A stretch of 64,000 nucleotides of DNA, taken from contig NZ_CP147246.1 in the NCBI RefSeq assembly GCF_002174455.2, positions 62,001 to 126,000 of the forward strand, read 5' to 3'. A model generated the notes under the pieces. It saw only the letters and a list, made by a program, of their open reading frames with translations, was not told the origin of the DNA and ran no database searches. A program made the position numbers and the translations under genes. Below are positions 25,123 to 33,283 of this stretch, piece by piece. Position 1 is the first letter of the stretch. Each line of letters begins with the position of its first letter. The stretch is from Enterococcus sp. 9D6_DIV0238 (lineage in GTDB: Bacteria > Bacillota > Bacilli > Lactobacillales > Enterococcaceae).

Positions 25123-26558
25123 TCGACTTAAAAAAGATGACATTTGCTTATGAGGATAAAGAGACGGTGATCAAGAGCATCGATCTATCTGTTCAGCCTG
25201 GTGAATTTATTGTTTTATGTGGAAAAAGCGGTTGTGGAAAATCGACACTGCTTAGACTGTTGAATGGCTTGATACCGGAATTATATACGGGAGATCTGAC
25301 AGGAGAAGGAACGATTTTAGGACACGACTTTTTAACAAAAGAATTTAACCAGTATGTTCGTGATATCGGTACGGTTTTTCAAAATCCAAAAACACAATTT
25401 TTTACAAATGATGTTTATTCAGAATTAGCATTTGCTATGGAGAATTATGGTATACCTAGGACAGAAATTATTGAAAGGATCAATGAAATCACAGAATTAT
25501 TTTCGTTGACACCATTTTTAGATAGAAGCATGTTTCATTTATCTGGAGGGCAGAAACAGTTGATTGCTTTTGCTTCTGCAAGTATGTTGGAACATCGCTT
25601 ATTCTTATTAGATGAGCCTTCAAGTAACTTAGATGGTGAAACAGTTGAAAAACTGAAAGAGTATTTGCAAATCTTCAAGAATTTAGGAATGACGATCATA
25701 GTTTCTGAACATCGTTTGTACTATTTAAAAGAGCTTGTAGATCGCTATATACTTATGGATGAAGGGGAGATCGTTGCACAATATACACGACAAGAAATGA
25801 ATGAAAAATCACCTGATGAGATAGGTCAGTTAGGATTGCGTTCGCTTAAGCAAACGACTTTTATAAAAAAAGAATCACAGAAAGTTTCAAGAGAACATGT
25901 ACTAACTTGTCAAAATTTGGATTTTTATTATCGAAGAAGCGGATCAGTTTCTGTAAGAATCCCTGATTTAGAGCTAGCTAGTTCATCTGTAACAGGTATC
26001 ATTGGTCATAATGGTGCAGGAAAATCTACCTTTTCGAAACTTATATCAGGTCTCATTAAGCCGCGTTCTGGGAAAATCCTATTGAACCAAAAAACAATGA
26101 CGCCTAAAGAGCTGATCAAAGAAAGTTTTGTTGTCATGCAGGATGTGAATTTACAGCTATTTTTTGAAACTGTAGAAAAAGAAATTTGTCTACATGCAAA
26201 AGAAAGTGAAGAAATCGATCAAATCATCGCGATGCTTCATTTAGAACCGCTGCTTTTTCGCCATCCTCAAACCTTATCAGGTGGAGAAAAACAACGGGTT
26301 GCGATTGCCAGTGCTGTTTTATCTGGAAAGAAAATTATTATTTTTGATGAGCCTACAAGTGGACTTGATTTGATGCATATGGAAGAAGTTGCCGCAACAA
26401 TACGTTGGTTGAAGGAGCGAGATATTTTGGTTTTGATCATTTCACATGATAAAGAATTTCTTAGCCAAACATGCCAGCGAATCGTGCATTTTGATCAAGG
26501 AGAAATCATCGATGACTATTTTATTGAAAATACAGAGATCGATCATGGAGGGAAATAA
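25119..26558 (+). CDS. ECF transporter ATPase with two fused ATP-binding domains
   Basis: Fusion of both ECF ATPases in one 479-aa chain. Domain 1 has Walker A GKSGCGKST (about 36), signature LSGGQKQ (about 142) and Walker B FLLDEPSSNLD. Domain 2 has Walker A GHNGAGKST (about 302), signature LSGGEKQR and Walker B IIFDEPTSGLD. Both sites look catalytically complete. Housekeeping EcfA1/EcfA2 are usually separate proteins, so the fusion marks this as a dedicated transporter. It abuts the next gene, whose ATG follows the TAA with no gap. Confidence 0.9.
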   Translation: MIDLKKMTFAYEDKETVIKSIDLSVQPGEFIVLCGKSGCGKSTLLRLLNGLIPELYTGDLTGEGTILGHDFLTKEFNQYVRDIGTVFQNPKTQFFTNDVYSELAFAMENYGIPRTEIIERINEITELFSLTPFLDRSMFHLSGGQKQLIAFASASMLEHRLFLLDEPSSNLDGETVEKLKEYLQIFKNLGMTIIVSEHRLYYLKELVDRYILMDEGEIVAQYTRQEMNEKSPDEIGQLGLRSLKQTTFIKKESQKVSREHVLTCQNLDFYYRRSGSVSVRIPDLELASSSVTGIIGHNGAGKSTFSKLISGLIKPRSGKILLNQKTMTPKELIKESFVVMQDVNLQLFFETVEKEICLHAKESEEIDQIIAMLHLEPLLFRHPQTLSGGEKQRVAIASAVLSGKKIIIFDEPTSGLDLMHMEEVAATIRWLKERDILVLIISHDKEFLSQTCQRIVHFDQGEIIDDYFIENTEIDHGGK

Positions 26559-26894
26559 ATGTATATTGTAACGAATACGATCCAGGCAGAAACAGAACAT
26601 TCCCAGCGAATTATTCAGCAGTTTACTGCAGGTCATACGAAAGAAAGCATGGAAGCAGTTGAAGGATTTTTAAATTTTCAGTTGATGTATCGAGTGTTGC
26701 CAGAAACTCCAGAAATCACAGAATTAGTTGTACTAAGTCGCTGGGTATCAAAGGAGCACCAAAAAAATTGGGTAAAAAGTCAGTCTTTTAAACAAATGCA
26801 TCAAAGAAATTCAGAAAAGAAAGAGTCGAGAGAAAAGTCAAAATCCTCTGGGATTATTTCTAGCACGATTGCCGAATATGAAGTGTTGACATGA
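26559..26894 (+). CDS. IsdG-like haem-degrading mono-oxygenase
   Basis: Antibiotic-biosynthesis-monooxygenase-fold protein of 111 aa. The three residues that define IsdG-type haem oxygenases can be placed: Asn6 (IVTNTIQ), Trp71 (KNWVKSQSFKQMH) and His81, with the same Trp-to-His spacing of ten as in staphylococcal IsdG. Such enzymes open the haem ring and free iron. Being the last gene of a Fur-boxed ECF operon supports a haem import and degradation pathway. The C terminus has a basic Lys/Ser-rich loop before the last strand. Activity is inferred from residues, not shown. Confidence 0.8.
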   Translation: MYIVTNTIQAETEHSQRIIQQFTAGHTKESMEAVEGFLNFQLMYRVLPETPEITELVVLSRWVSKEHQKNWVKSQSFKQMHQRNSEKKESREKSKSSGIISSTIAEYEVLT

Positions 26895-26904
26895 GGAAAA
26901 CTAG

Positions 26905-27057
26905 TTAAACCAGAAGCATAGAGCTTTGAGAATAAAGACCTTGATGTTGATACTTAGAGAGATGATTAAAACAAAGTTAAGTCATTTCTACTTCTACGTT
27001 TACTCATTGCTAAAAGACCATGCCGTAACTTATAGAGTTATGTCATGGCCTTTTTTG
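26905..27057 (+). repeat. Degenerate copy of the intergenic repeat, ending in a terminator
   Basis: The segment resembles the end of the element at 48098-48424. Both have an ACTTCT-rich part followed by a hairpin with the shared core GTAACT-Y-R-TAGAGTTATGTC. Here the stem is GACCATG/CATGGCC (about 27016-27050) followed by TTTTTT. The rest of the repeat is not recognisable. It probably terminates the ECF operon. Confidence 0.55.
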
Positions 27058-27283
27058 TATCTGTTCAATATGAATGACATTGGAATAATTTTATAAAAAA
27101 ATTCAAAAAATAGATTATCGGAATTGTTTTTTCAGTTTGATTCGGATTTCGTCTAAGTGCCGTTCGTTGTACGTACAATTATCTGATTTTTGTGAAATCG
27201 TTTGCCGTTGTGATTTAGGTTACTTAAAGGAAATCTTTTTAACTATCTATACAGATCGATCCTAAACAGAGCAAGCAAGATAA

Positions 27284-27560
27284 ATAGAAATAGCTATAAA
27301 ACAATGGAGAATTGTTGAACATCAAGGGAAAAACGTTTATGCTTATGAAGTAGATGACGTAGAGAACTACGTATTGATGGATGATAAGATCTATCAGAAT
27401 ACGATAAAGCAACTTCTTAAAAAAAATCTTTTTAACGGCGAATGATCAGGCAGAGAAAGAAGTTCTCTAACAGATGCTCATTCAAGCAAAAGACGATCCC
27501 AAGTTGATGCTTGAAAGAATCAATCAATGCTCCAAGCCAATGGGCTCATGAATGGTTCTC
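27284..27560 (+). pseudogene. Decayed gene with frameshifts and stops
   Basis: Most of the 735-bp gap between the haem oxygenase gene and the GH1 gene is non-coding, but 27284-27445 stays open and reads like protein (QWRIVEHQGKNVYAYEVDD, LMDDKIYQNTIKQLLKKN). A one-base shift at about 27435 continues it as NDQAEKEVL, then a stop, then QMLIQAKDDPKLMLERINQ, and another shift gives APSQWAHEWFS. This is a broken gene. I do not know its family. Between 27060 and 27280 I see nothing further. Confidence 0.5.
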
Positions 27561-27629
27561 ATAGGCAAATATGATGTTTTACGAGTTAGTGTTAGATACA
27601 TTAAAAATAGGTAATTAGGAGACGGGTAG

Positions 27630-29003
27630 ATGAAAAAATTTCCAAAACATTTTTTATGGGGAGCAGCGACCTCAGCTCCGCAGTCAGAAGGTCACAGCTC
27701 ATTAAACGGAAAAAGTCCTTCGACATGGGACAAGTGGTATGAATTAGCACCGGAAAAATTCCAAAAAGACCAAGGGCCTGAACACACAACAAATATGTAC
27801 GAGCTTTATAAAGAAGACGTGAAGCGGATGAAAGACATTCATATGAACTCCTTTCGGACGTCTATTGCTTGGACTCGTTTATTACCAGATGGAAAAACCA
27901 TCAATCAAGAAGCAGTCGAATTTTATCGTTCCTACTTTGAGGAACTTCGTGTCAATGGGGTAAAACCGATCATCAATTTATTTCACTTTGATATGCCTTG
28001 GTGGCTGATGGAAAAAGGTGGATGGGAAGTACGTGAATCTGTAGATGCATTTGCGTTTTATGCAAAGACCTGTTTTGATCTGTTTGGCGATCTAGTTGAG
28101 TATTGGACGACTTTCAATGAGCCCATGGTTCATGTCGAATGTGGTTATTTGTATGGCTACCATTATCCGGCAGTCAATGATTTTAAAAAAGCAGTTCAAG
28201 TAGGCTATCATACGTTGATGGCACATACTATGGCTGTAAAAATGTTTAGAAATGGCAACTATCCAGGTGAAATCGGTATTATTTTGAATGTTTCTCCTTG
28301 TTATCCAAGAAGTGAGTCTGTAGAAGATAGACAGGCCGCGGAAATCGCAGATTTATTGAACACGAAAAGCTTTTTAGACCCAGCTGTTTTAGGAACGATT
28401 CCAAAGAAACTGATCGATTGTTTGGCTGAGAGCCAGTTACTTCCAGTTACGGCAAAAACAGATTTAATAGAAATTGAACAAAATACAGTCGACTTTATTG
28501 GTATGAACTACTATCAGCCGCGCCGTGTTAAAGCACCCGAACGGGTCAATCATCCGACAAGCTCACCAGAAGATTTCTACGCTCATTACGACTGGCCAAA
28601 TAAAAAAATCAATCCTTACCGCGGTTGGGAAATTTATCCAGAAGCGCTTTATGACGTGGCAATGATGATCAAAAATGAATACAAAAATATTCCTTGGTAT
28701 GTTTCTGAAAACGGTATGGGCGTCGCTGATGAAGAACGATTTATGGATGAAACAGGGATGATTCAGGATGATTATCGTATCGAATTTATGGAAGAACATT
28801 TGGAACAGCTTTATAAAGGGATCGAGGCAGGAAGTAATTGCTTTGGCTATCATTCATGGACATTCATCGATTGTTGGTCATGGTTGAATGGTTATAAAAA
28901 TAGATATGGTTTTTATCAGTTAGATTTAGAAACGGATCAGCGCAGATTGAAAAAAAGCGGACATTGGTTTAAAGAACTGATCGATCATAATGGGCTAAAA
29001 TAA
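27630..29003 (+). CDS. Family 1 glycoside hydrolase (6-phospho-beta-glucosidase-like)
   Basis: GH1 enzyme of 457 aa. The N-terminal FLWGAATSAPQSEG matches the family signature. The acid/base Glu is in TTFNEP (about residue 164) and the nucleophile Glu in YVSENGMG (about 360). The end, CFGYHSWTFIDCWSWLNGYKNRYGF, is typical. The later Lys/Tyr region (KKSGHWFK) fits phospho-sugar binding, so a 6-phospho-beta-glucosidase is likelier than a plain beta-glucosidase. No PTS gene is adjacent, so the substrate is unknown. A TTAGGAGACGGG site precedes the ATG. Confidence 0.88.
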   Translation: MKKFPKHFLWGAATSAPQSEGHSSLNGKSPSTWDKWYELAPEKFQKDQGPEHTTNMYELYKEDVKRMKDIHMNSFRTSIAWTRLLPDGKTINQEAVEFYRSYFEELRVNGVKPIINLFHFDMPWWLMEKGGWEVRESVDAFAFYAKTCFDLFGDLVEYWTTFNEPMVHVECGYLYGYHYPAVNDFKKAVQVGYHTLMAHTMAVKMFRNGNYPGEIGIILNVSPCYPRSESVEDRQAAEIADLLNTKSFLDPAVLGTIPKKLIDCLAESQLLPVTAKTDLIEIEQNTVDFIGMNYYQPRRVKAPERVNHPTSSPEDFYAHYDWPNKKINPYRGWEIYPEALYDVAMMIKNEYKNIPWYVSENGMGVADEERFMDETGMIQDDYRIEFMEEHLEQLYKGIEAGSNCFGYHSWTFIDCWSWLNGYKNRYGFYQLDLETDQRRLKKSGHWFKELIDHNGLK

Positions 29004-29073
29004 TACCAGTATACTAAACTAAAAAAATCTCAATGGCTGTTTATTTTTTACTAGAATGAAAGGAGGAAAAGTG

Positions 29074-29106
29074 ATGCATCGAGGTAGCTGCTCAATACAG
29101 TTATGA
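29074..29106 (+). CDS. Leader peptide MHRGSCSIQL upstream of the methyltransferase
   Basis: A very strong AAAGGAGGAAAA site (29059-29070) precedes GTG-ATG and a ten-codon frame ending in TGA at 29104-29106. The peptide is MHRGSCSIQL. Its last codons lie inside an inverted-repeat region (see the leader feature), as in translational attenuators of resistance genes. It is too short to be judged by homology. Confidence 0.55.
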   Translation: MHRGSCSIQL

Positions 29107-29187
29107 ACTGATAGAGATTGTATTGAGCTAAATTTTATCTATCAGAAAAATAACTGTATTGATCTTACTGTATAACGATTAAGTAAG
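29090..29187 (+). promoter_or_regulatory. Alternative-hairpin leader of the methyltransferase gene
   Basis: Three competing stems can be drawn. GCTCAATAC (29090-29098) pairs with 29120-29128. CTGATAG (29108-29114) pairs with 29139-29145. TCAATACAGTTAT (29092-29104) pairs perfectly over 13 bp with 29150-29162. The first and third exclude each other, and both involve the leader-peptide coding region. A small stem CTTAC/GTAAG (29164-29168 with 29183-29187) touches the methyltransferase ribosome site. A ribosome stalled on the leader could switch between them. There is no T run, so translational control is more likely than termination. Confidence 0.5.
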
Positions 29188-29199
29188 GGAGAAGCGGTT

Positions 29200-29958
29200 A
29201 TGAAAAAAGAAAAACAAAAGAAATATTGGCAATCACTTGAACAGGAGAATATTCTCGGATGGGATTTTTCTTATATGGAGAATCGGTGGAACGTGGAAGA
29301 GTTACCTTGGTCTTATGATGATCTTGTTCATAAATATTTAAAAGAATCAATGTTTCTATTAGATATGGGAACAGGAGGAGGGGAACGATTATTGACTTTT
29401 GGTCACCCCTATAAGCGAACAAGTGTAACGGAAGGGTGGCTGCCTAACTATGAGCGACTTCAAAAGGTACTGAAGCCTTTGGGAATTACAATCGTTTATG
29501 TTGATGAAACAGATCGTTTAGATTTTCCAGATGATTCATTCGACATCGTTTTAAATAGTCATGAGTCCTATGATCCAAGAGAGGTTAGACGTGTTCTGAG
29601 ATCGGGTGGATTATTTATCACTCAACAGGTTGGAGAAAAAAATGGGCTTATTCTTTCAGAAAAAATGAAGATGGTTGAGCAAAGAGATCATAGAAAGTGG
29701 TCATTAAATGTTGCTGGAGAAGGACTAAAAAAAGCAAATTTTAGCTTGATTTTCAGTCAAGAATTTTTTCCTTATCAAAAATTTTATGATGTGGAAGGAC
29801 TGATTTACTACATGAAAAGAATTCCTTGGGAGTACCCCAATTTTTCGGTATCGGTCCATTTTGATGAGTTACTAAGGCTGCAAAACGAATTATCACTAAA
29901 TGGTGAAGTCAAAAATCTTCAACATCGTTTTATTTTGATCGCTAAACTAGAGAAATAA
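29200..29958 (+). CDS. Class I SAM-dependent methyltransferase
   Basis: Methyltransferase of 252 aa. Motif I is LLDMGTGGGERLL (about residues 52-64), the acidic loop after strand 2 lies near TSVTEGWLPNYERL, and the motif IV/V region is FDIVLNSHESYDP with VLRSGGLFITQQ. The N-terminal helix-rich part (residues 1-45) may cap the substrate. Target is not evident: no RNA-binding domain is seen. It sits behind a leader peptide with competing hairpins, a layout known from antibiotic-responsive rRNA methyltransferases, but the sequence does not belong to the Erm family. Confidence 0.8.
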   Translation: MKKEKQKKYWQSLEQENILGWDFSYMENRWNVEELPWSYDDLVHKYLKESMFLLDMGTGGGERLLTFGHPYKRTSVTEGWLPNYERLQKVLKPLGITIVYVDETDRLDFPDDSFDIVLNSHESYDPREVRRVLRSGGLFITQQVGEKNGLILSEKMKMVEQRDHRKWSLNVAGEGLKKANFSLIFSQEFFPYQKFYDVEGLIYYMKRIPWEYPNFSVSVHFDELLRLQNELSLNGEVKNLQHRFILIAKLEK

Positions 29959-29960
29959 GT

Positions 29961-30001
29961 AAAAAAAGTAGGAGCGCTTATCAGCAGTTCCTACTTTTTT
30001 T
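29961..30001. terminator. Bidirectional terminator between the methyltransferase and usp
   Basis: Perfect 13-bp stem (29961-29973 with 29989-30001) with A7 and T7 at its base, so it can serve both converging genes. Confidence 0.85.
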
Positions 30002-30010
30002 ACTTATTAT

Positions 30011-30457
30011 TTATTTAACTACTAAAACATTACAAGGTGCATACTGTACAACATAGCTTGTAGTAGTACCGAGTTGATTTGCCTGAATCTGTCCTTTTCC
30101 TGTTGCTCCGACTACGATTAAATCAATGGATTGGTTGGTGGGAACGATTGTTGCGATCGTTTCTTTAGGATTTCCGATTTCAACAAGAGGAATCACATCA
30201 TGGACCTCTTGTTGTGTGGCATAATAGATATTTTTCAATAATTCTTTTTCGATCGCTTCTTTCTCTTCAGCTAAAACTTTTGAATATGCATAAGAGCTGT
30301 GGCTGATTGCATTTTCATCAACGACAGAAAGCAAGTATAAGGTGGCATTTTTTTCTTTAGCGATTGCAACTGCATGCTGCAATGCTAACTCAGCATTTTT
30401 TGATCCATCAACAGCAACTAAAATATTTTTGTAGTCATTGATCATTTTACTCATCAC
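30011..30457 (-). CDS. Universal stress protein (UspA family)
   Basis: Small nucleotide-binding protein of 148 aa. The N-terminal strand and loop NILVAVDGSKNAELAL and the C-terminal ATP loop VVGATGKGQIQANQLGTTTSYVVQYAPCNVLVVK (G-2X-G-9X-G(S/T) pattern) are the family hallmarks, so it probably binds ATP. Such proteins respond to starvation or stress by unclear mechanisms. Several Met codons occur near the start (1, 2 and 5), and a GGTGATG site lies close to the first ones. It is a single gene on the minus strand. Confidence 0.93.
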   Translation of the reverse strand: MMSKMINDYKNILVAVDGSKNAELALQHAVAIAKEKNATLYLLSVVDENAISHSSYAYSKVLAEEKEAIEKELLKNIYYATQQEVHDVIPLVEIGNPKETIATIVPTNQSIDLIVVGATGKGQIQANQLGTTTSYVVQYAPCNVLVVK

Positions 30458-30521
30458 CTTTCTTTATCTATCTTAATTATATCATGTTCTGTACAGGACT
30501 TTAAATAATTGCACAAAATAA

Positions 30522-30562
30522 AAAGATAAGAAAATCAGGAACTTCCCAAAATTCTTATCTTT
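30522..30562 (-). terminator. Terminator of the M23 hydrolase gene
   Basis: AAAGATAAGAA (30522-30532) pairs with 30552-30562. A T run follows on the minus strand. Confidence 0.7.
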
Positions 30563-30572
30563 ATATAAATGA

Positions 30573-31880
30573 TTACAAACCTAGGAATGGGGCAGGATTT
30601 ACAAAGCCGCTCCATAAACCAGTAGAAATACTAAAATGTAAATGGACTCCTGTTGAATTACCAGTTGTTCCCATACCACCTAATGTTTGTCCCGCACTAA
30701 CACTTTGCCCAGCTGAAACGCTCAGACTGCTCATGTGTAAGTAGTAAGAATAATAGCCATTATCATGTTTGATAACAACATGATTTCCAGCCATGCCGCC
30801 GTAATTTGCTGTTACGACTTCACCGCCGCGTGAGGCCATGATTGGAGTGCCGCTAGCGCCCCCAAAGTCGATACCATCATGGAAAGAACCAGAAATCCCC
30901 GTAGGATCTTCTCTTCCGCCAAATCCGCTTGTTACGATCATGCTTGCAACAGGAGAAGCCCAGCCACCTGAAGAAGTCGGTGGCGTCACAACTTCTTGAC
31001 TGTCATTAGAGTCAGAAGGGGTCTCAACCGTACTAACTGTGTTTGTATCTGGAACTGTTGTAGTGGTATTCTCTGAATCAGTTGTTTTTGAAGCTGCTGC
31101 AGCTTGCTGTTCTTTTGCTGCTAATTCTTTGGCTTGTTTCTCAGCGATTGCTTTTGCTTCAGCTTCTTTTTTCTTTTCTTCGGCGATCGCTTTTAATTGA
31201 GCGGCTTTTTTCTTTGCAGCTTCTTCTTTTTGTTTAACAAATTTATCTTTCTCTGCTTTTTCAGTTGCAAGGGCAGCTGAAATCTCATTGATTTTTACAT
31301 TTTGCTCTAACTTCGCTTCAGTCAATGCAGCTTCTTTTTCTTCAAGCTCAGCAGTTTTCTTTTCAAGTGTTTCTAATGTTTTAGTTAAAGAAACTTTCAA
31401 TTTATCAAGTTCTTCTTTATCTTCTTTTTGAGCGGTCAAAATATCATTGTTCGCAGTGACCAATGTGTTTACTGCCAACGCTTTAGAAATAGCATCTGAA
31501 ATCGACTCAGAATTTAGAATGACAGCTAGAACTGATTCTTGTTCATTATTTGTTTGGGTAACTCTTGCTTGAGCATTTAACTGGTCATTTCTTTTTTCGA
31601 TCTTTGTTTCCAAAGTTGCGATATCTGTATTTAGTTTGTTCATTTCTTTTTCATGTTTTTGTTTTTCAGATAGCACAGATTGGTATTCATTTTCGATTGT
31701 TTCGATCTCAGTTTCTAGAGTAGCTAAATATTCTTTAGCATCTTGTTCATTTTTTATGATTTCTTCTATTTTTTTCGTTTGGCTATCGATTTTTTGATCG
31801 ATGTCTTCAGCAGATACACTCATAGGCGCTGTATGGACTAACAATATAAATGAAAGTGTAAGTAATAATTTCTTCTTCAA
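30573..31880 (-). CDS. Secreted PcsB/EnvC-like protein with M23 peptidase domain
   Basis: Probable cell-wall endopeptidase or its activator, 435 aa. A signal peptide (LLLTLSFILLVHTAPMSVSAE) is followed by a long coiled coil (residues 30-260, rich in Glu, Lys, Ala), a Thr/Ser/Pro linker and a C-terminal M23 domain. Metal ligands fit SFHDGIDFG (HxxxD) and HLHFS (HxH). Such proteins act in daughter-cell separation. I chose TTG 31880, 7 bp after GCGAGGA. An in-frame ATG at 31907 has no ribosome site and would add nine residues. A terminator lies downstream. Confidence 0.88.
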   Translation of the reverse strand: MKKKLLLTLSFILLVHTAPMSVSAEDIDQKIDSQTKKIEEIIKNEQDAKEYLATLETEIETIENEYQSVLSEKQKHEKEMNKLNTDIATLETKIEKRNDQLNAQARVTQTNNEQESVLAVILNSESISDAISKALAVNTLVTANNDILTAQKEDKEELDKLKVSLTKTLETLEKKTAELEEKEAALTEAKLEQNVKINEISAALATEKAEKDKFVKQKEEAAKKKAAQLKAIAEEKKKEAEAKAIAEKQAKELAAKEQQAAAASKTTDSENTTTTVPDTNTVSTVETPSDSNDSQEVVTPPTSSGGWASPVASMIVTSGFGGREDPTGISGSFHDGIDFGGASGTPIMASRGGEVVTANYGGMAGNHVVIKHDNGYYSYYLHMSSLSVSAGQSVSAGQTLGGMGTTGNSTGVHLHFSISTGLWSGFVNPAPFLGL

Positions 31881-32150
31881 AGTAACATCCTCGCTTTTAA
31901 TTTTCATATTTTAGAAATGGAACAAGAAGTGCTGCTCAAAAGACATCCAGCTACTAGTTTTGCACCACCATATATTCTTTGATAACACAAATAAAAGTAT
32001 ACCATAATCTACGAGGAATAATCCTTTAAGAACCATAAGATTAATAAAAAACGATGAAATTTAAAATCTGGAAATAAACTTATCATCTAATTGTAATATA
32101 TGACATCTAGGTCTTTACAGTAAGAAAAGTATATAGAAAGACACCTTAAA

Positions 32151-32969
32151 TTACTTTGTATTGTGATCAATGTAGAAGGCATCCAAAAGTGCTAGAAGAG
32201 TATCCTTCTCCTGAGTAAACCTCTTTTGAATTGTTTTATCAGGCAACTTCTTTTGACGTATTTTTTTATCGGTAAATGCTGAATAATCCACGATTTTTGC
32301 TTCATGAGGGTCATCATAGGCAATATCGTTGGTCACGACATCAGATATGATAGAGAAAATCTGGGTAAGAGAAGGCAGAAGTTGATTTTTTTCAGCGCGC
32401 TCTAATAGATCAAATAATTGAAATAAGAGAATATCATTGATTTGCTTCTGACTCGATTTGTGAAATAAAGCATCGATCTTTGGTAGAAAATCTGTCCGAT
32501 ATCGATGATCTTGTTCGATCCTATAGACCGTAGGATCTTCTGAAATCACTAAATTACTTTTTTGTGAGAGCTTGATTTGATAAGTTGTTTCAAATAATTC
32601 TGGAAATAGCTCATGGGCAGTGGTCAAGATTTCTAAATCTTGCAAATAAGAAATTTTCTGTTTTGTTAATGTTTGCATCAGTACTTGTAATTGATCTTTT
32701 TGAAGCGAAGCCTTTAATTTATTTTGAGACAGTAAACGAATCACATATTCTTCAAAGCTACCGTAACGAATCCAATTTACTGTTGTATTGCCAAGAATAG
32801 CCAATTTTTCTAAACGTTCTTCTTTTGGCAGATTGTTGCCTTTTTCCCAATTGTTTACTGTGCTGGCACTAGAATTTCCGACTAATTTTGAAAAACGTGC
32901 CATAGAATAATTATGCTGACAACGAATGTCTTTGATTCGCTGTCCTGCTGCTTTTAAATCTATTTTCAA
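32151..32969 (-). CDS. XRE-family helix-turn-helix regulator with a long C-terminal domain
   Basis: Protein of 272 aa. Residues 5-65 form a Cro/cI-type HTH (GQRIKDIRCQHNYSMARFSKLVG, SASTVNNWEKGNNLPKEE). The remaining 200 residues are helical with no domain I recognise; they do not look like a peptidase or a clear TPR. It is divergent from the 187-aa gene at 33284 and may regulate it. The ribosome site is AGGAGGT. Its ligand and target are unknown. Confidence 0.8.
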   Translation of the reverse strand: MKIDLKAAGQRIKDIRCQHNYSMARFSKLVGNSSASTVNNWEKGNNLPKEERLEKLAILGNTTVNWIRYGSFEEYVIRLLSQNKLKASLQKDQLQVLMQTLTKQKISYLQDLEILTTAHELFPELFETTYQIKLSQKSNLVISEDPTVYRIEQDHRYRTDFLPKIDALFHKSSQKQINDILLFQLFDLLERAEKNQLLPSLTQIFSIISDVVTNDIAYDDPHEAKIVDYSAFTDKKIRQKKLPDKTIQKRFTQEKDTLLALLDAFYIDHNTK

Positions 32970-33118
32970 GATAGTACCTCCTGTTTTTTCTCTTTTCTAC
33001 TATATCACTTTTTGAAGATTAATTGTAGTGTTTAATTGTCAATTTGTTGTTGATTTTTGTTCTTTTAAATGATAATCTGTTTTTATCCCGAAATAGTTTC
33101 ATTCGTTTGGTGAAGGAG

Positions 33119-33205
33119 GTGAAAGCACGACATGCTATTGAGCTGATTTTAGCTAATGTTTTTAGTTTATTCCTTTGTTTTAAAAACTGGTACATAAAAT
33201 TATAA
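33119..33205 (+). pseudogene. Possible decayed small holin-like toxin gene
   Basis: Within the 314-bp gap before the next gene is GAAGGAGGTGAAAGC followed by ACG where such genes normally have ATG. The frame open from GTG 33119 encodes 28 residues with a hydrophobic stretch HAIELILANVFSLFLCF, resembling the small holin-like toxins of lactic acid bacteria (YEAIELILAFGMF-like). The start codon looks lost and the frame altered, so I call it a remnant. The rest of 32970-33283 shows nothing else clear. Confidence 0.35.
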
Positions 33206-33283
33206 TTGTCTATCTCAGCATTTTGTTTTTATTTATTTTTTACCGAAATTTATTCATTATTTATAAAGAGGGGGAAGAAGAAA

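Noticed and set aside
26600..26894. The 111-aa protein as an antibiotic-biosynthesis enzyme, as the fold name suggests
   Set aside because: The Asn6, Trp71 and His81 pattern and the Fur-controlled operon fit an IsdG-type haem oxygenase better.
33206..33283. Hydrophobic N-terminal extension of the 187-aa basic protein
   Set aside because: No ribosome site at 33206, whereas ATG 33284 follows AGGGGGAAG. The hydrophobic stretch is probably untranslated leader.
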